From Parvularcula sp039818345 (GTDB taxonomy: Bacteria > Pseudomonadota > Alphaproteobacteria > Caulobacterales > Parvularculaceae), in contig JBCBUC010000004.1 in assembly GCA_039818345.1 (NCBI GenBank), positions 124,001-188,000 on the forward strand: a DNA stretch of 64,000 bases, read 5' to 3'. The notes beneath the pieces are model-generated. The model had not been told where the DNA came from, ran no database searches, and worked only from the letters and a program-made list of their open reading frames with translations. Made by a program: the position numbers and the translations under genes. This document shows, in pieces, positions 54,097 to 63,432 of this stretch. Numbering within the stretch: the first letter of the stretch is position 1; the number at the start of each line of letters is the position of its first letter.

Positions 54097-57000
54097 TTAG
54101 GCGACTAAGAAATCGTCGACCGGTTCTGCTGGCAGGACTTCGAGGGTGACCTCGATTTCACCATCGCCATTTGCATCGTAGGCTGACGCATCATCGATTT
54201 CCCACACTGACATGTCGCCAAAGGTTCTTGTCATCTGCGTGCCGTCTTCCAGCGTCATCGCCAGGAGCAGGTCTGGTGTCTCTTCGATCAGCGGTACATC
54301 ACCGGGCGCGATGTTGATGAAAGGAATCGAGAACTCTACGCCCAGGTCGAGCTGAGCAGTCAAACCATCCGTTTCAGGAGAAATGTCAATCACCTCATCG
54401 CCAAACTCAGCAACCAGGTCTGCGCTCACCTCAAGCCGCAGGCCCACCTCAGCGAGAAGGCCAAGGTAAAGTTCAAGGCCCGCTTCGTCCGATGACAGAT
54501 CAAGAGCCTCTCCGCTTTCGGAGAACACGAGTTCTGGTGTGACGTTAAGCCGATCAGCGGTTTCGTCATAGGCCGTTTGTGCTGTCACCAGCACCGGTTC
54601 AGTGCCTTCGCCGACCGCACCGCCGAATTCTAAGCCGAGAGAGACGAAAGGTTGAAGTGCCAGACCCAATTCAGCTTCGAAGCTTTCCAGGCTGTCGGTC
54701 AGCAAAGCAGCTTCGATCTCGGCCAATTCTTGAATGGCAAAGAGGTTCGCCTCGGCCGCGAGAACTTCGCCTTCCCGGAACAACACTTCGCCCTCTGCCA
54801 AGGCAAGCTCGGCAAGCAATGCCACGATGTCGCCCTCGAAATCTGAGGCGGCGATGGCATCAGCAAGGGCCGCCTCGGCATCAGCGAGCGCTTGCTGCGC
54901 CGCTGGGATTTGATTTTCGAGCAGATCTTTAAGGTCAGCGACAGCGTTGAGCACGGCGTTTTGCGCGGCCAAGAGGTCGATATTGATGCTCTGTGCGATT
55001 TCCTCAAGCGACGCGCGGTTTTCGATCGCATCATCAAGCGCATCATTCGCTGCATCGACGGCTGATTGAGCTGCGTCGACTTCTTGTTGGGCAAAATTGA
55101 GCGCTCTTTGCAGGCTATCGCGCAGATTGAGCTGATTGATCTGTGCTGCCGCATTCGCATCGAACGCATCCTGAGCGGCATCGAAGGCGTCTTGCGCATC
55201 GTCAACGGCGCGATTGGCGGCGTCGCGGACACCCTGGAGGCTGATTAAATCACTCTGCTTCTGAAGAGCGTCCTGTGCGGCCTGGTTCGCGGCAATCACG
55301 GCGGCATCGAAAACGTCCTGCGCGTCGTCAAGGAGATCATTGGCGGCATCGGCCACGTCGCGAGCGATGTTTAGATTGGTCAGCCGCAGAGTTTCGAGGT
55401 TGACGGCATCGATCGCGTCATCGACCGCATCGCGGGCGTCACGAGCTGCGTTGCGTGCAGCCAAAGCGGCGACATAGACAGGATTCGGAATACCGAAGAT
55501 CGATGGAGGCCCTGCATTGTCGAGCGCGAATTGGGCAACGTCGAGGGCGGCTTGCGCGGTCGCCCGCAAAGCGGTGAGGCCGCCAACGGTGACGCTGCCA
55601 AAAAATCCGATCACGGCGGAAAGTGCTGAGTCGACGGCACTAGCGGCCGAGTTGAACAGCGATTGGGCGACGTCGAGTGCATCGCTAGCAATGTTGGCCG
55701 CCGACTGGGCTTGATTAAGGGCCCATCGGGCCGACCCGACAATGGCGCCGTTCAACTCATTCGCCAGATCTTCAGCCAGTTGGGTAGCAACGTTGAAGGC
55801 GATCTGGGCGGCATCAACGGCGTCCTGCGCGAGGTTGAACGCATTTTTCTTCTGCTCGAGGAGGAATGCGGCACTGCCTTGGATGCCCGCGTTCAAGGCA
55901 TCGGCAAGGGGTCCTGCCGCGGTGACGAGATCATTCAACACCCTTTGCGCGGCGTCGACGGCGTCTTGGGCGAGATCCTTCGCGGCGTTTTTTGCATCGA
56001 GCACGAACGCCAAGGAACCATCAACCAATGGGTCGAGCGACCGGGCGATGTCTTCCACCAAATCTTGCGCAGCATCGACACCTTGCTGGGCAAATGCGAG
56101 CTCATCCTCGAGGCTCTCCACCAAGTCTTCGGCAAGACCCACGGTAAATTCTGCTGCAGGGACAAGGGCCTCGAGTGCTTCGAGCGCAGCTTGCCGTGCC
56201 AATACCTCAGCCTGCGCCCCAATCACGTTGATGCCGGCATCCTCGCGCAGCTCGTCTCTTAAGGTTTTAGCGCTCGCAAGATCATTCTGTGCACGCTCGA
56301 GAAAATCGCGGGCCTCTTTCGTGCGCGCGTCCTTGAGGATGGGGATGATAATGTTGATGAATTGCTGCCGGTTCAGCGTGAATTCTGGAAACTTAATTGT
56401 GTCAAACGCGAAGGGCGCTTGCAGCTGATCGGTCGCGTCGAGAAGGTCGAGCCGGAATGAACCGTCTGTCCGCTCAACACCGCGCGGCCCAAAGATACCG
56501 CCGCTGATGGCGAGACCACCGTCGGGGAGGCCAGTGGCTGTCACCTCGATGACCTGCTGTTGAGGCGTTAGACTTGCGCTTTGGAATTCGAAACTCACCT
56601 CAAACGTCTGGGTTTCGCCTTCGGCAAGATTTTCGATTTCGCTGCTCGGGGTAAAGACTGCCTGGTTCCCAACAATCACGACACTGCCGAAGGCATCGCT
56701 GACGTCAGCGCTTAATAGCTGATAGTCCGTGCGGTTCCCCCCAATGAAGGGGAAGAATGCAATGATGCTGTTGAGCGACGATGCTGCGTTGACGGAAAAT
56801 TCTTGCGTCGAGGCCAATGCGCTGAAGGAGGGGAGCGGCGTTAAAACTGTGCTGTTGGAGAGGACGTCGGAGAGTTCAACTTCGCCAATTCGGCCAAGAT
56901 TAGCGATGCTCTTAAAACGGCCATCTTCGCGGACTTGAAGCATGGTCTTTTGACCGAATGTCTTGAGACGGACATCATCAGAAAAGAGACCATCTACAGC

Positions 57001-57294
57001 CAATTCAATTTTATCCGTGCCGACTTCGAAGTCCCGGATCACATCAACGGCGTCCGTTTCAGAAAGCACGAAAAGATCACTGCCCTGACCGCCAATAAGG
57101 ATGTCGCGACCCTTTCCGCCATCAAGCGTATCGTTCCCGCGACGTCCGCGAAGCGTTTCGCCTTCGTCCGTTCCTAGAAGGGTATCGTCGCGGTACGTTC
57201 CGTTGATCGGGCCATCGCCTTCGCGCTCGGCGAGCCAGCTTTGGAACGTAGGAAAAAGGTCATCTTGGTCCGACTTGTTCGGCGTTTCACTCAT
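54097..57294 (-). CDS. RTX-type secreted protein with a very long Ala/Asp-rich coiled coil
   Basis: The 1065-residue protein has no Sec signal. RTX nonapeptides are near the N-terminus, residues 31-75 (GNDTLDGGKGRDILIGGQGSD), followed by a serralysin-C-like FEVGTDKIEL segment. A beta-rich region runs to about residue 290. About 550 residues of alanine- and aspartate-rich helix follow, with a recurring AAQDAVDAAQ-like unit and few prolines, predicted as a coiled coil. A C-terminal beta-rich segment ends EPVDDFLVA. RTX blocks are usually C-terminal, so the order is unusual. The neighbouring type I system and an acidic/hydrophobic C-terminus resembling that of the giant protein suggest export by the same machine. 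GAGGGGG precedes the ATG. Confidence 0.85.
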   Translation of the reverse strand: MSETPNKSDQDDLFPTFQSWLAEREGDGPINGTYRDDTLLGTDEGETLRGRRGNDTLDGGKGRDILIGGQGSDLFVLSETDAVDVIRDFEVGTDKIELAVDGLFSDDVRLKTFGQKTMLQVREDGRFKSIANLGRIGEVELSDVLSNSTVLTPLPSFSALASTQEFSVNAASSLNSIIAFFPFIGGNRTDYQLLSADVSDAFGSVVIVGNQAVFTPSSEIENLAEGETQTFEVSFEFQSASLTPQQQVIEVTATGLPDGGLAISGGIFGPRGVERTDGSFRLDLLDATDQLQAPFAFDTIKFPEFTLNRQQFINIIIPILKDARTKEARDFLERAQNDLASAKTLRDELREDAGINVIGAQAEVLARQAALEALEALVPAAEFTVGLAEDLVESLEDELAFAQQGVDAAQDLVEDIARSLDPLVDGSLAFVLDAKNAAKDLAQDAVDAAQRVLNDLVTAAGPLADALNAGIQGSAAFLLEQKKNAFNLAQDAVDAAQIAFNVATQLAEDLANELNGAIVGSARWALNQAQSAANIASDALDVAQSLFNSAASAVDSALSAVIGFFGSVTVGGLTALRATAQAALDVAQFALDNAGPPSIFGIPNPVYVAALAARNAARDARDAVDDAIDAVNLETLRLTNLNIARDVADAANDLLDDAQDVFDAAVIAANQAAQDALQKQSDLISLQGVRDAANRAVDDAQDAFDAAQDAFDANAAAQINQLNLRDSLQRALNFAQQEVDAAQSAVDAANDALDDAIENRASLEEIAQSINIDLLAAQNAVLNAVADLKDLLENQIPAAQQALADAEAALADAIAASDFEGDIVALLAELALAEGEVLFREGEVLAAEANLFAIQELAEIEAALLTDSLESFEAELGLALQPFVSLGLEFGGAVGEGTEPVLVTAQTAYDETADRLNVTPELVFSESGEALDLSSDEAGLELYLGLLAEVGLRLEVSADLVAEFGDEVIDISPETDGLTAQLDLGVEFSIPFINIAPGDVPLIEETPDLLLAMTLEDGTQMTRTFGDMSVWEIDDASAYDANGDGEIEVTLEVLPAEPVDDFLVA

Positions 57295-57612
57295 GATAAT
57301 CCCCCTCAGTCGGTCTTAATGCCGGTCGATGTGCCCTGCTTGTCGTTTCGCGGGCGTGACAGGATATTGTCAACCTTAACGCTCAGGCTAGTGACGCAGT
57401 TTAGCGAGGTTTTATCTTGTGAAAGGCGGCGAGGTGTTTGAACAATCAAGAAAAGCTCTGGTGAAAGTCAATTTGAAGCAAGACACGTTCAAATCCTCTC
57501 AAAAAGCGTTGTTCAGCGCAGTCCGACCTTTTTCCGTTGCGATTCTAAAATTCATCGATTCAGCTCGATTGCATAACTTAAGGCGCGTGCCTCTGCAGTC
57601 GGGCTTAGAGCA
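57295..57612. other. Intergenic region upstream of the RTX coiled-coil gene
   Basis: About 320 bases lie between the start of the RTX coiled-coil gene (57294, minus strand) and the stop of the membrane protein gene at 57613. The plus-strand frame at 57419 has no ribosome binding site or recognisable content. The segment must carry the promoter of the RTX gene. I see no distinct operator, and no clear terminator for the upstream operon. Confidence 0.5.
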
Positions 57613-58014
57613 TCAGTAGCCAGGAATGCGGTCTCCTAGCACGTAACGCGTCACCTCGACGTAATCCATTACGAGCGAGACACCGATCACTGCCATGAAC
57701 CAGTATAAATATCGGCCCACCCATGTCTCTTCGGAGAACGGCTTTCTTTGCACGAACAAATAGATCAAGAGCGGTGTCCAGGCGATAACATGGCTGAGGC
57801 CGAGAAGTCGGACGTATCCTAATGTTCCGTACAACGTCAGGATCATAATGATGTTGGCGAGCCAGGCAGTTGCACCCCAATGCGCGCGGCGATCGAGAAA
57901 AGCGAGTGGAAGGAGCAGCCAATTCGACGCATCGATCACCCGTGTCCACCAGAAGATCCAGGCCGGACCTTGGGCGATACGATCGATCAGATGCATGTCC
58001 ATCTCAAGATTCAT
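57613..58014 (-). CDS. Small integral membrane protein of unknown function
   Basis: The 133-residue protein has four hydrophobic segments with several tryptophans and tyrosines (WLLLPLAFLDRRAHWGATAW, YLYWFMAVIGVSLVMDYVEV). No family is recognised. Its ATG at 58014 overlaps the stop of the cyclase gene (ATGA at 58011-58014), so it is the last gene of the FAH-cyclase operon. A role with those enzymes, for example substrate passage, is only a guess from coupling. Confidence 0.75.
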   Translation of the reverse strand: MNLEMDMHLIDRIAQGPAWIFWWTRVIDASNWLLLPLAFLDRRAHWGATAWLANIIMILTLYGTLGYVRLLGLSHVIAWTPLLIYLFVQRKPFSEETWVGRYLYWFMAVIGVSLVMDYVEVTRYVLGDRIPGY

Positions 58015-58799
58015 GCCGCTTCTGCCTCATCAAAGATTGCTACCACGCGTGCCGGGGCCGCGGAGGCGCCGACCAGCTTAAGTGGGAAGACGCACACCTT
58101 GAAACCGTGGGATGGGAGCGCGCCGAGATTGACCAATTGCTCCATTTGCCAATAGGGGCGACGCTGACCAAGTCGGTGTCCCTCCCAAAAGAGATCATCC
58201 TTCCCATTTTTCTTGGACTGATCGATCTGATGGTGAAACGGAATATCCCACCCCCACTGATCAATTCCCATGACAACACAGCCTTGATCGATCAGCCAGC
58301 TGGTGGCTTCCGCGCCCATCCCGGTGCCGCGTTTCCAGTATTCCTTTGTTCCCATAAAGGTGTCACGACCAGTCCTGATGAGGACGATGGTGCCGTCAGA
58401 GATCGTTGCTCCGCTTCGCGCGAGTTCCGATTGCAAATCATCAGCGGTGATCACGTCGCCTTCCTCTTTATCCGACATATCGATGACCACGCCAGGTCCA
58501 ATACACTTGTCGAGGGGGATGTGCTCAACGGTCAGCGCGTCTGTTTCTTGTCCAGGTTCGCCGCTCTTGGGACCATAGTGCCAAGGGGCATCGATGTGGG
58601 TTGTGCTGTGTACCCCCATATGCGTGATGGTATCATCCGCCCAGCCAACAAAGTCTTTGGGCATCAATTTAAACGGCAAGCCCAACGCCCGAACCAGCCA
58701 ACGAGCAATCCAATGGGGTTTATGTTTAATGCGAACACGCATGAATCGTGGGTCATTGCGATTGTATTGGATAGATTTCGAAAGATCGACGACCTTCAT
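58011..58799 (-). CDS. Cyclase/kynurenine-formamidase-like metal-dependent hydrolase (PF04199)
   Basis: The 262-residue protein carries the family metal motif THIDAPWHYG within HSTTHIDAPWHYG near residues 64-76 (HxTxHxDxPxH). It also has VVIDMSDKEEGDVITADDL and the Gly/Asp segment GIDQWGWDIP. Members open cyclic or formyl amides, for example kynurenine formamidase or polyketide cyclases. The ATG at 58799 has AAGGAG 8 bases upstream. It sits 5 bases after the FAH hydrolase gene and overlaps the membrane protein gene, so one transcript under TetR control is expected. Confidence 0.9.
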   Translation of the reverse strand: MKVVDLSKSIQYNRNDPRFMRVRIKHKPHWIARWLVRALGLPFKLMPKDFVGWADDTITHMGVHSTTHIDAPWHYGPKSGEPGQETDALTVEHIPLDKCIGPGVVIDMSDKEEGDVITADDLQSELARSGATISDGTIVLIRTGRDTFMGTKEYWKRGTGMGAEATSWLIDQGCVVMGIDQWGWDIPFHHQIDQSKKNGKDDLFWEGHRLGQRRPYWQMEQLVNLGALPSHGFKVCVFPLKLVGASAAPARVVAIFDEAEAA

Positions 58800-58804
58800 G
58801 ATGT

Positions 58805-59788
58805 TCACTCCTTACGGATGATGTTATCGAGACTTCCAACGCGGTTGATGGTCATGCGCAGCTTATCACCGGGGTTGAGCCACGAGCCGTTTTCGATCCC
58901 AGCACCGCCCGGGAATGTCCCCGATCCAAAAAGCTCTCCAGGATAGAGGTTTTCGCCGTTTGACGCGAAGGCAATGGCCTCGGCAAGCGTGTGCTGCATT
59001 CCTTTGGAGCTGCATTGGGCGACCAACTGACCATTGATCTCTATCGTTGCGTCAAGTTGATCGATATAAGGATTAACCTCGTCGGCGGTGACGATTGTAT
59101 CAGATAAGGAAGAGGCAAAGTGTTTGGCCTTTTGTGGCCCAAACCCACTATCCATTTCTTCCTTCTGAACATCCCGTGCACTGAAGTCATTGAGAACAAC
59201 GAAACCCCCAATGGCTTCGCGCGCTTGCTCGGTCGTCGCGTTCCTCAGTGGGTGTGCCAAGACTGCCCCTAATTCCAGTTCATAGTCCAAAGCGGCCGTG
59301 TAGCTTGGCCAAACCACATCGCTTCCAGAAGCCTGAATGTTGAGGTGGTTGCTAAGATAGTAGATCGGCTGTTTGTACCAGAGGCGGTGAGGGCGGAACC
59401 GGCCCATCGGCTTTCTCGTCAAAAATTCGATCGCCTGCGTCACTGGAAAGAGTTGCGGCATGAAACGTTGCACGTAACCGCGGCTTGCGGCGATGACATG
59501 CTCCTCGAACAGCATAAAGTCACGAAATGATGTGGGTACGAAGGGAAGGATTGTTTGTCCCTGATCGCTGGCATCGGGTTCAAGCTGCTCGATGCGTTCG
59601 GCGAGGACGGACCACCCCTTCGAGCCTAAAGATAGCACCGCAAGCATATCATCGTGGAGGTCGCGATTTTCTTCCAAGTCCCCACCAATGGTCGAAAGGT
59701 CGTCGATACGGTCAAGACGAACCCAACCCGTTCGGTTTTTGGCCTGCACTTTCGGGCCAACGTCGGTCAGAATACGCCGTAGTTTCAT
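58805..59788 (-). CDS. Fumarylacetoacetate hydrolase-family protein
   Basis: The 327-residue FAH-fold enzyme has metal-site segments LDYELELGAVLAHPLRN and FVVLNDFSARDVQKEEMDSG near residues 160-215, then a GSGTFPGGAGIENGSWLNPGD segment near the C-terminus. The GFGPQKAKHFASS part resembles the bacterial fumarylacetoacetase-like hydrolases of aromatic catabolism, which cleave C-C bonds in beta-diketo acids. The ATG at 59788 is preferred to a longer start at 59839, which would place the start near the operator. It is divergent from the TetR gene at 59932. Confidence 0.9.
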   Translation of the reverse strand: MKLRRILTDVGPKVQAKNRTGWVRLDRIDDLSTIGGDLEENRDLHDDMLAVLSLGSKGWSVLAERIEQLEPDASDQGQTILPFVPTSFRDFMLFEEHVIAASRGYVQRFMPQLFPVTQAIEFLTRKPMGRFRPHRLWYKQPIYYLSNHLNIQASGSDVVWPSYTAALDYELELGAVLAHPLRNATTEQAREAIGGFVVLNDFSARDVQKEEMDSGFGPQKAKHFASSLSDTIVTADEVNPYIDQLDATIEINGQLVAQCSSKGMQHTLAEAIAFASNGENLYPGELFGSGTFPGGAGIENGSWLNPGDKLRMTINRVGSLDNIIRKE

Positions 59789-59850
59789 CGGTGATGCCCA
59801 AGGATATTGACGAGATGAGAATTGGAACGATCGTTTCATATCATATCACA

Positions 59851-59874
59851 AAAACGAAGCAAGTGTTTCGTTTT
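59851..59874. promoter_or_regulatory. Candidate TetR operator (24-base palindrome)
   Basis: AAAACGAA (59851-59858) and TTCGTTTT (59867-59874) are perfect 8-base inverted arms separated by 8 bases. The site lies in the 143-base gap between the divergent FAH operon and the TetR gene, the standard position for a TetR-family regulator to control both directions. Confidence 0.75.
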
Positions 59875-59931
59875 ACGGGTGTCCGTGGTACCGTTCCAGA
59901 TGGCCAATTTGCCCAATGGAAGAGCCGAGAC

Positions 59932-60588
59932 GTGACCGCCGGATACAAGAAATCTGATGCTATTCGTACACGTCTTCTCGACACGGCCGAAGAGCTCTTT
60001 GCGCAGCGCGGCTATTTCGGGGTTTCGGTTCGCGACATCACTGACCAGGCCGATGTGCGAAACGCCAGCGTGAACTACCATTTTGAGTCAAAGGAAAAGC
60101 TCTTTATGGCGGTGATCGATCGGCGCATCGAACCGTTAGCGCAGATCCGTACCGAGAGGTTGGAGGCGGCAGATATCGATCCGGCGCATCCTGAGAGTTC
60201 TGCTAGACAGATTGCAGAAGCCTTTGCTGGTCCCATGCTGGATTTCGCTGGCGGGGATTCCCCAGGTTGGAAAAACTACTGTGTCTTGATCGCGCATCTC
60301 GCCGTGCAAAAAGTGTGGACCGACAATGTTGTCAGTAGAAAATATGATGTGCATGCCCACAAATTTATCGAGGCCTTGTGCTCCACATTTCCCCATGCGG
60401 CGAGTTATCAGATCCATTGCTGTTTTCAGTTTCTTCTCAGCACAACGCTCTATGCGGTGTGTGACAACAAACGACTCGATACCCTGTCGGGTGGGGCGTT
60501 TCAGTCCGTTGATGTGAAGCGCCTAAAAGAGCCATTTCTCAATTTTGTGAGTGCAGGTATCGTTGCTGCGGCAAAGCAGAAAGCTTGA
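59932..60588 (+). CDS. TetR-family transcriptional regulator
   Basis: The 218-residue protein has a DNA-binding domain at residues 8-60 (DTAEELFAQRGYFGVSVRDI, then ADVRNASVNYHFESKEKLF) and a helical ligand domain of the CecR/DUF1956 kind. The open frame extends far upstream, but the GTG at 59932 is preferred. GGAAGAG lies 7 bases before it, and the resulting N-terminus leads directly into helix 1. The palindrome at 59851 lies upstream of it. The expected target is the divergent FAH-cyclase-membrane operon; the inducer may be its substrate. Confidence 0.88.
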   Translation: MTAGYKKSDAIRTRLLDTAEELFAQRGYFGVSVRDITDQADVRNASVNYHFESKEKLFMAVIDRRIEPLAQIRTERLEAADIDPAHPESSARQIAEAFAGPMLDFAGGDSPGWKNYCVLIAHLAVQKVWTDNVVSRKYDVHAHKFIEALCSTFPHAASYQIHCCFQFLLSTTLYAVCDNKRLDTLSGGAFQSVDVKRLKEPFLNFVSAGIVAAAKQKA

Positions 60589-60683
60589 GGGAAGCGCTGT
60601 CAAACCCGCGTCGAAAGAGGTCTTCTGCCACCGATGATCGAGCGCTGATGTCAGCTTTGTCCCCATTGAAGGGTTTTTGGGAG

Positions 60684-62090
60684 TTATCCTTTTCGCGGAG
60701 CTTCGTTGTCGTCCGTCAATGTACTCCCTATTGCCGTGAGCGGAGAAAAAACCTCGGAGAAGATCACCTGAACACTGGCAAGACTTTCAGAGGCGACGTC
60801 TTGAACGGTGCGGCCACGCCCATTGGGCAGGTCGATTCGGGCACCCGCATCGGCGAGAATACGCATCATGGCCTTCGTTTCCTCAGTATCTTGAGGATCG
60901 CCGCTGGCAAACCAGAGAAGGATGTGGAGGGGGGTCTCCCCATTGTTGATGGTCGTGTTGGCGTCAGGGGCAAGTGAGAGCGCCAAAGCAAGCGTTTCTG
61001 CAGAGCCGCCCCTGGCGGCGGCATGAAGCACATTGCGGCCGTCGTCGTCGATAAAAGCAGTATCGGCACCTGCCTCTAACAAGATGCGCATGACCTCAGC
61101 CTCACCATTTTCCGCCGCAAGGAACAGTGGCGGGAGCGGCGGAATTTCCGGAGGCGGAACACCGAAATTGGCCTCCGTGACATAGGTTATTTGCGATGGG
61201 CCCGTTAATTGATTTGGATCGGCACCGGCCTCGATTAACCGCTGCGCCAAATCAATGTCGCCAGCGACAGATGCTGCATGGAGGAGGGAATTACCGTGGC
61301 GATCCAAGGCGGCGAGATCAGCGCCATGGTTCATCAGCAATCCAACGGCGCTGAAGTTCTGTTGATAGACCGCAAGTTGGACGGCGGTCGTCTCTTTGGG
61401 GCCAATATGGTCCGTATGGCCCCCAAGCGCGAGTACCGTCTTGAGCGTCTCAAGATCTTGGCTTTTAATGGAAAAAAAGAGGGGCGTGAAACCGGCTGTG
61501 GACACCGCGTTAATGTTTGCCCCCGCCTCTGCCAGCAATCGAACGCTCTCGGCCTTTCCGCCTGAGGCTGCCCACATTACTGGGGTGCGTCCGTCAGCAT
61601 CTCCTTTTGTCGGATTAGCGCCCGCGGCAAGGAGCGCGGAGACGGCACCGGAAGTTGCGTGCCGGGCACAAATGGCGAGAGGACTGATACCATCTGCACG
61701 CGTTTCATTGACATCGGCGTTCGCCTCGACCAACCGTCTGGTGATCTCTTCCCCGCCAAGCTCGCACGCAATCATCAACGCCGTCGCGCCGTCATCATCG
61801 GCGAGATTGGGGTCAGCGCCAGCATCGAGAAGAGCGCTCGTGATACTTAAATCCTGGCTATCGATGGCCCACAAAAGAGGCGTTGCGCCAAACTCGAGCC
61901 GAACGTCAAGATTCGCCCCCTGAGCAATAGCGTTGTCCACTGCAGTGACGTCTCCCATGCGCACAGCGCGTCCAAGATCCATCAGCGCATCGGCCGTGTT
62001 GGGGGTGGCAGCTTCACGTTCGTTCCCCACGCCGCACGCGGCCAGTAAGAGCGCCGCCCACAGAGGTTTGATCTTGGTCAGCAGCTTCAC
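60684..62090 (-). CDS. Ankyrin-repeat lipoprotein
   Basis: The 468-residue precursor has a lipobox LLLAAC with Cys near residue 19. About ten ankyrin repeats of 33 residues follow, from residue 40 to 440, for example DGRTPVMWAASGGKAESVRL and GNSLLHAASVAGDIDLAQRL. Two longer insertions occur, one Pro-rich near residue 310 (VPPPEIPPLPPLFLAAENGE). It is the third gene of the DUF1592-DUF1552 operon, 4 bases after DUF1552. Its job is probably to bind or organise the partner proteins at the envelope. Confidence 0.9.
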   Translation of the reverse strand: MKLLTKIKPLWAALLLAACGVGNEREAATPNTADALMDLGRAVRMGDVTAVDNAIAQGANLDVRLEFGATPLLWAIDSQDLSITSALLDAGADPNLADDDGATALMIACELGGEEITRRLVEANADVNETRADGISPLAICARHATSGAVSALLAAGANPTKGDADGRTPVMWAASGGKAESVRLLAEAGANINAVSTAGFTPLFFSIKSQDLETLKTVLALGGHTDHIGPKETTAVQLAVYQQNFSAVGLLMNHGADLAALDRHGNSLLHAASVAGDIDLAQRLIEAGADPNQLTGPSQITYVTEANFGVPPPEIPPLPPLFLAAENGEAEVMRILLEAGADTAFIDDDGRNVLHAAARGGSAETLALALSLAPDANTTINNGETPLHILLWFASGDPQDTEETKAMMRILADAGARIDLPNGRGRTVQDVASESLASVQVIFSEVFSPLTAIGSTLTDDNEAPRKG

Positions 62091-62094
62091 GGGA

Positions 62095-63432
62095 CTACGC
62101 CGCCTCCAACTGGGTCAGAGGGCCAGTGCTGTCGCCGAACTGCTCTTCAGGGACATCAAGAAGATGCATCAACGACAAGAGAAGATTGGCCATCGGGGTG
62201 TCTTTCGCTGTCTTGATGTGTTCTCCACCCTTGATGAGGCCGCCTGCGACCGTGATCGGCAGATCCATGTAGTCGTGCGTATTTGAATCACCGATCGCCG
62301 CGCCCGACATCGTCACCGTCCGGTCAAGCAGTGTGCCGTCACCGTCTTTGGTCTCGGAGAGACGGGTCAAAAGATAAGCATACTGTTCAAGATGGAAGGC
62401 GTTGATCCGAGCAACCTTGGCCATCTTCTCGGGGTCATCACCATGGTGGCTCAGCATATGGTGCGCATCGGGAACGCCGATTTCTGGGTAGGTGCGGTTC
62501 GAGATCTCACGACCAACCATAAAGGTCACGACACGGGTTAAATCGGCCTGGAAGGCCAAGACCTGAAGGTCGACCATCATTTTGGCGTGTTCTTCAAAGT
62601 TTTCAGGAATTCCGGCTGGCGGGGTAAAATCGCCAAGGTCGATCGAAGCCGAATTGGTCATGGTCCTCTGGATACGCCGCTCCACGTCGCGCGTCGCTTC
62701 GAGGTACTCCTCCATTTTCCTCTTGTCGGTCGCGCCAAGATCACCCGAAAGGCGCGCCGCATCTTCCATCACAAAATCCAGCACGCTGGTGCGCCGGTGC
62801 AATTGTCGGACACGGGCCTCTTCGCTCAAGCCGCCATCACCGAAGAGGCGCTCAAACACGGCCCGCGGATTGGCGGTCACGGGGAGGGGCGAGGTCGCTG
62901 TGCGCCAAGAAATACCGTTCGTATACGCACAAGAGTAGTTGATATCACAGCTTCCCGCCGCGCTTGCTGGTTCAATGCCCAATTCGAGGGATGAAAAAGG
63001 GGTTTCTTGCCCGATAGCCTGCGCCACCACTTGATCAGCAGACACCCCAGCGCGGATATCAAAGCCTTCTGTTTGCTTCACATGGGTGGCTGTCAGAAAG
63101 GCCGGACAGGTGGGACCGTGCCCGGCGGACTTATCACCAAAAGGGCTCGCTTGATAATGGCCGAGCCCGGAAACAATATTTATCTTTTCTCTGAATGGTT
63201 CTAGAGAAGCGAGTGTCGATGGCATGGCAAAACCACGGCCTTCAGTCGTTGGAATGAACGCCGGCATAATCATGCCATTGGGCGAGTAGAAGATCGAAAG
63301 TCGTTTGGGCCTGATGGCATCAACGGCCGCGGCGCGGGCAGGGACCATCGCCTCCAAAGCGGGCAAAGCCATGGTGACGCCCAGGCCACGAAGGACAGAG
63401 CGGCGGTTCATCGGCTCACGAATCTTAATCAT
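62095..63432 (-). CDS. DUF1552 protein with a Tat-like signal
   Basis: The 445-residue protein has an N-terminal RRSVLRGLGVTMALPALEAM segment, a twin-arginine-type export signal. The DUF1552 body follows, related to alkaline-phosphatase/sulfatase-like DUF1501 proteins: LSIFYSPNGMIMPAFIP, then SAGHGPTCPAFLTATHVKQT and the C-terminal HHMLSHHGDDPEKMAKV. Members occur beside DUF1592 cytochrome-like proteins in marine bacteria and Planctomycetes; their function is unproved. The ATG at 63432 overlaps the stop of the upstream gene by 4 bases. Confidence 0.92.
   Translation of the reverse strand: MIKIREPMNRRSVLRGLGVTMALPALEAMVPARAAAVDAIRPKRLSIFYSPNGMIMPAFIPTTEGRGFAMPSTLASLEPFREKINIVSGLGHYQASPFGDKSAGHGPTCPAFLTATHVKQTEGFDIRAGVSADQVVAQAIGQETPFSSLELGIEPASAAGSCDINYSCAYTNGISWRTATSPLPVTANPRAVFERLFGDGGLSEEARVRQLHRRTSVLDFVMEDAARLSGDLGATDKRKMEEYLEATRDVERRIQRTMTNSASIDLGDFTPPAGIPENFEEHAKMMVDLQVLAFQADLTRVVTFMVGREISNRTYPEIGVPDAHHMLSHHGDDPEKMAKVARINAFHLEQYAYLLTRLSETKDGDGTLLDRTVTMSGAAIGDSNTHDYMDLPITVAGGLIKGGEHIKTAKDTPMANLLLSLMHLLDVPEEQFGDSTGPLTQLEAA

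Noticed and set aside
55663..56428. Plus-strand open frames opposite the coiled-coil gene
   Set aside because: They are low-complexity mirror frames (Ser/Ala-rich) caused by the repetitive Ala/Asp codons on the minus strand. No start signal or domain is present.
57419..57619. 66-residue plus-strand frame before the membrane protein gene
   Set aside because: It has no ribosome binding site and no recognisable content, and it lies in the promoter region of the RTX coiled-coil gene.
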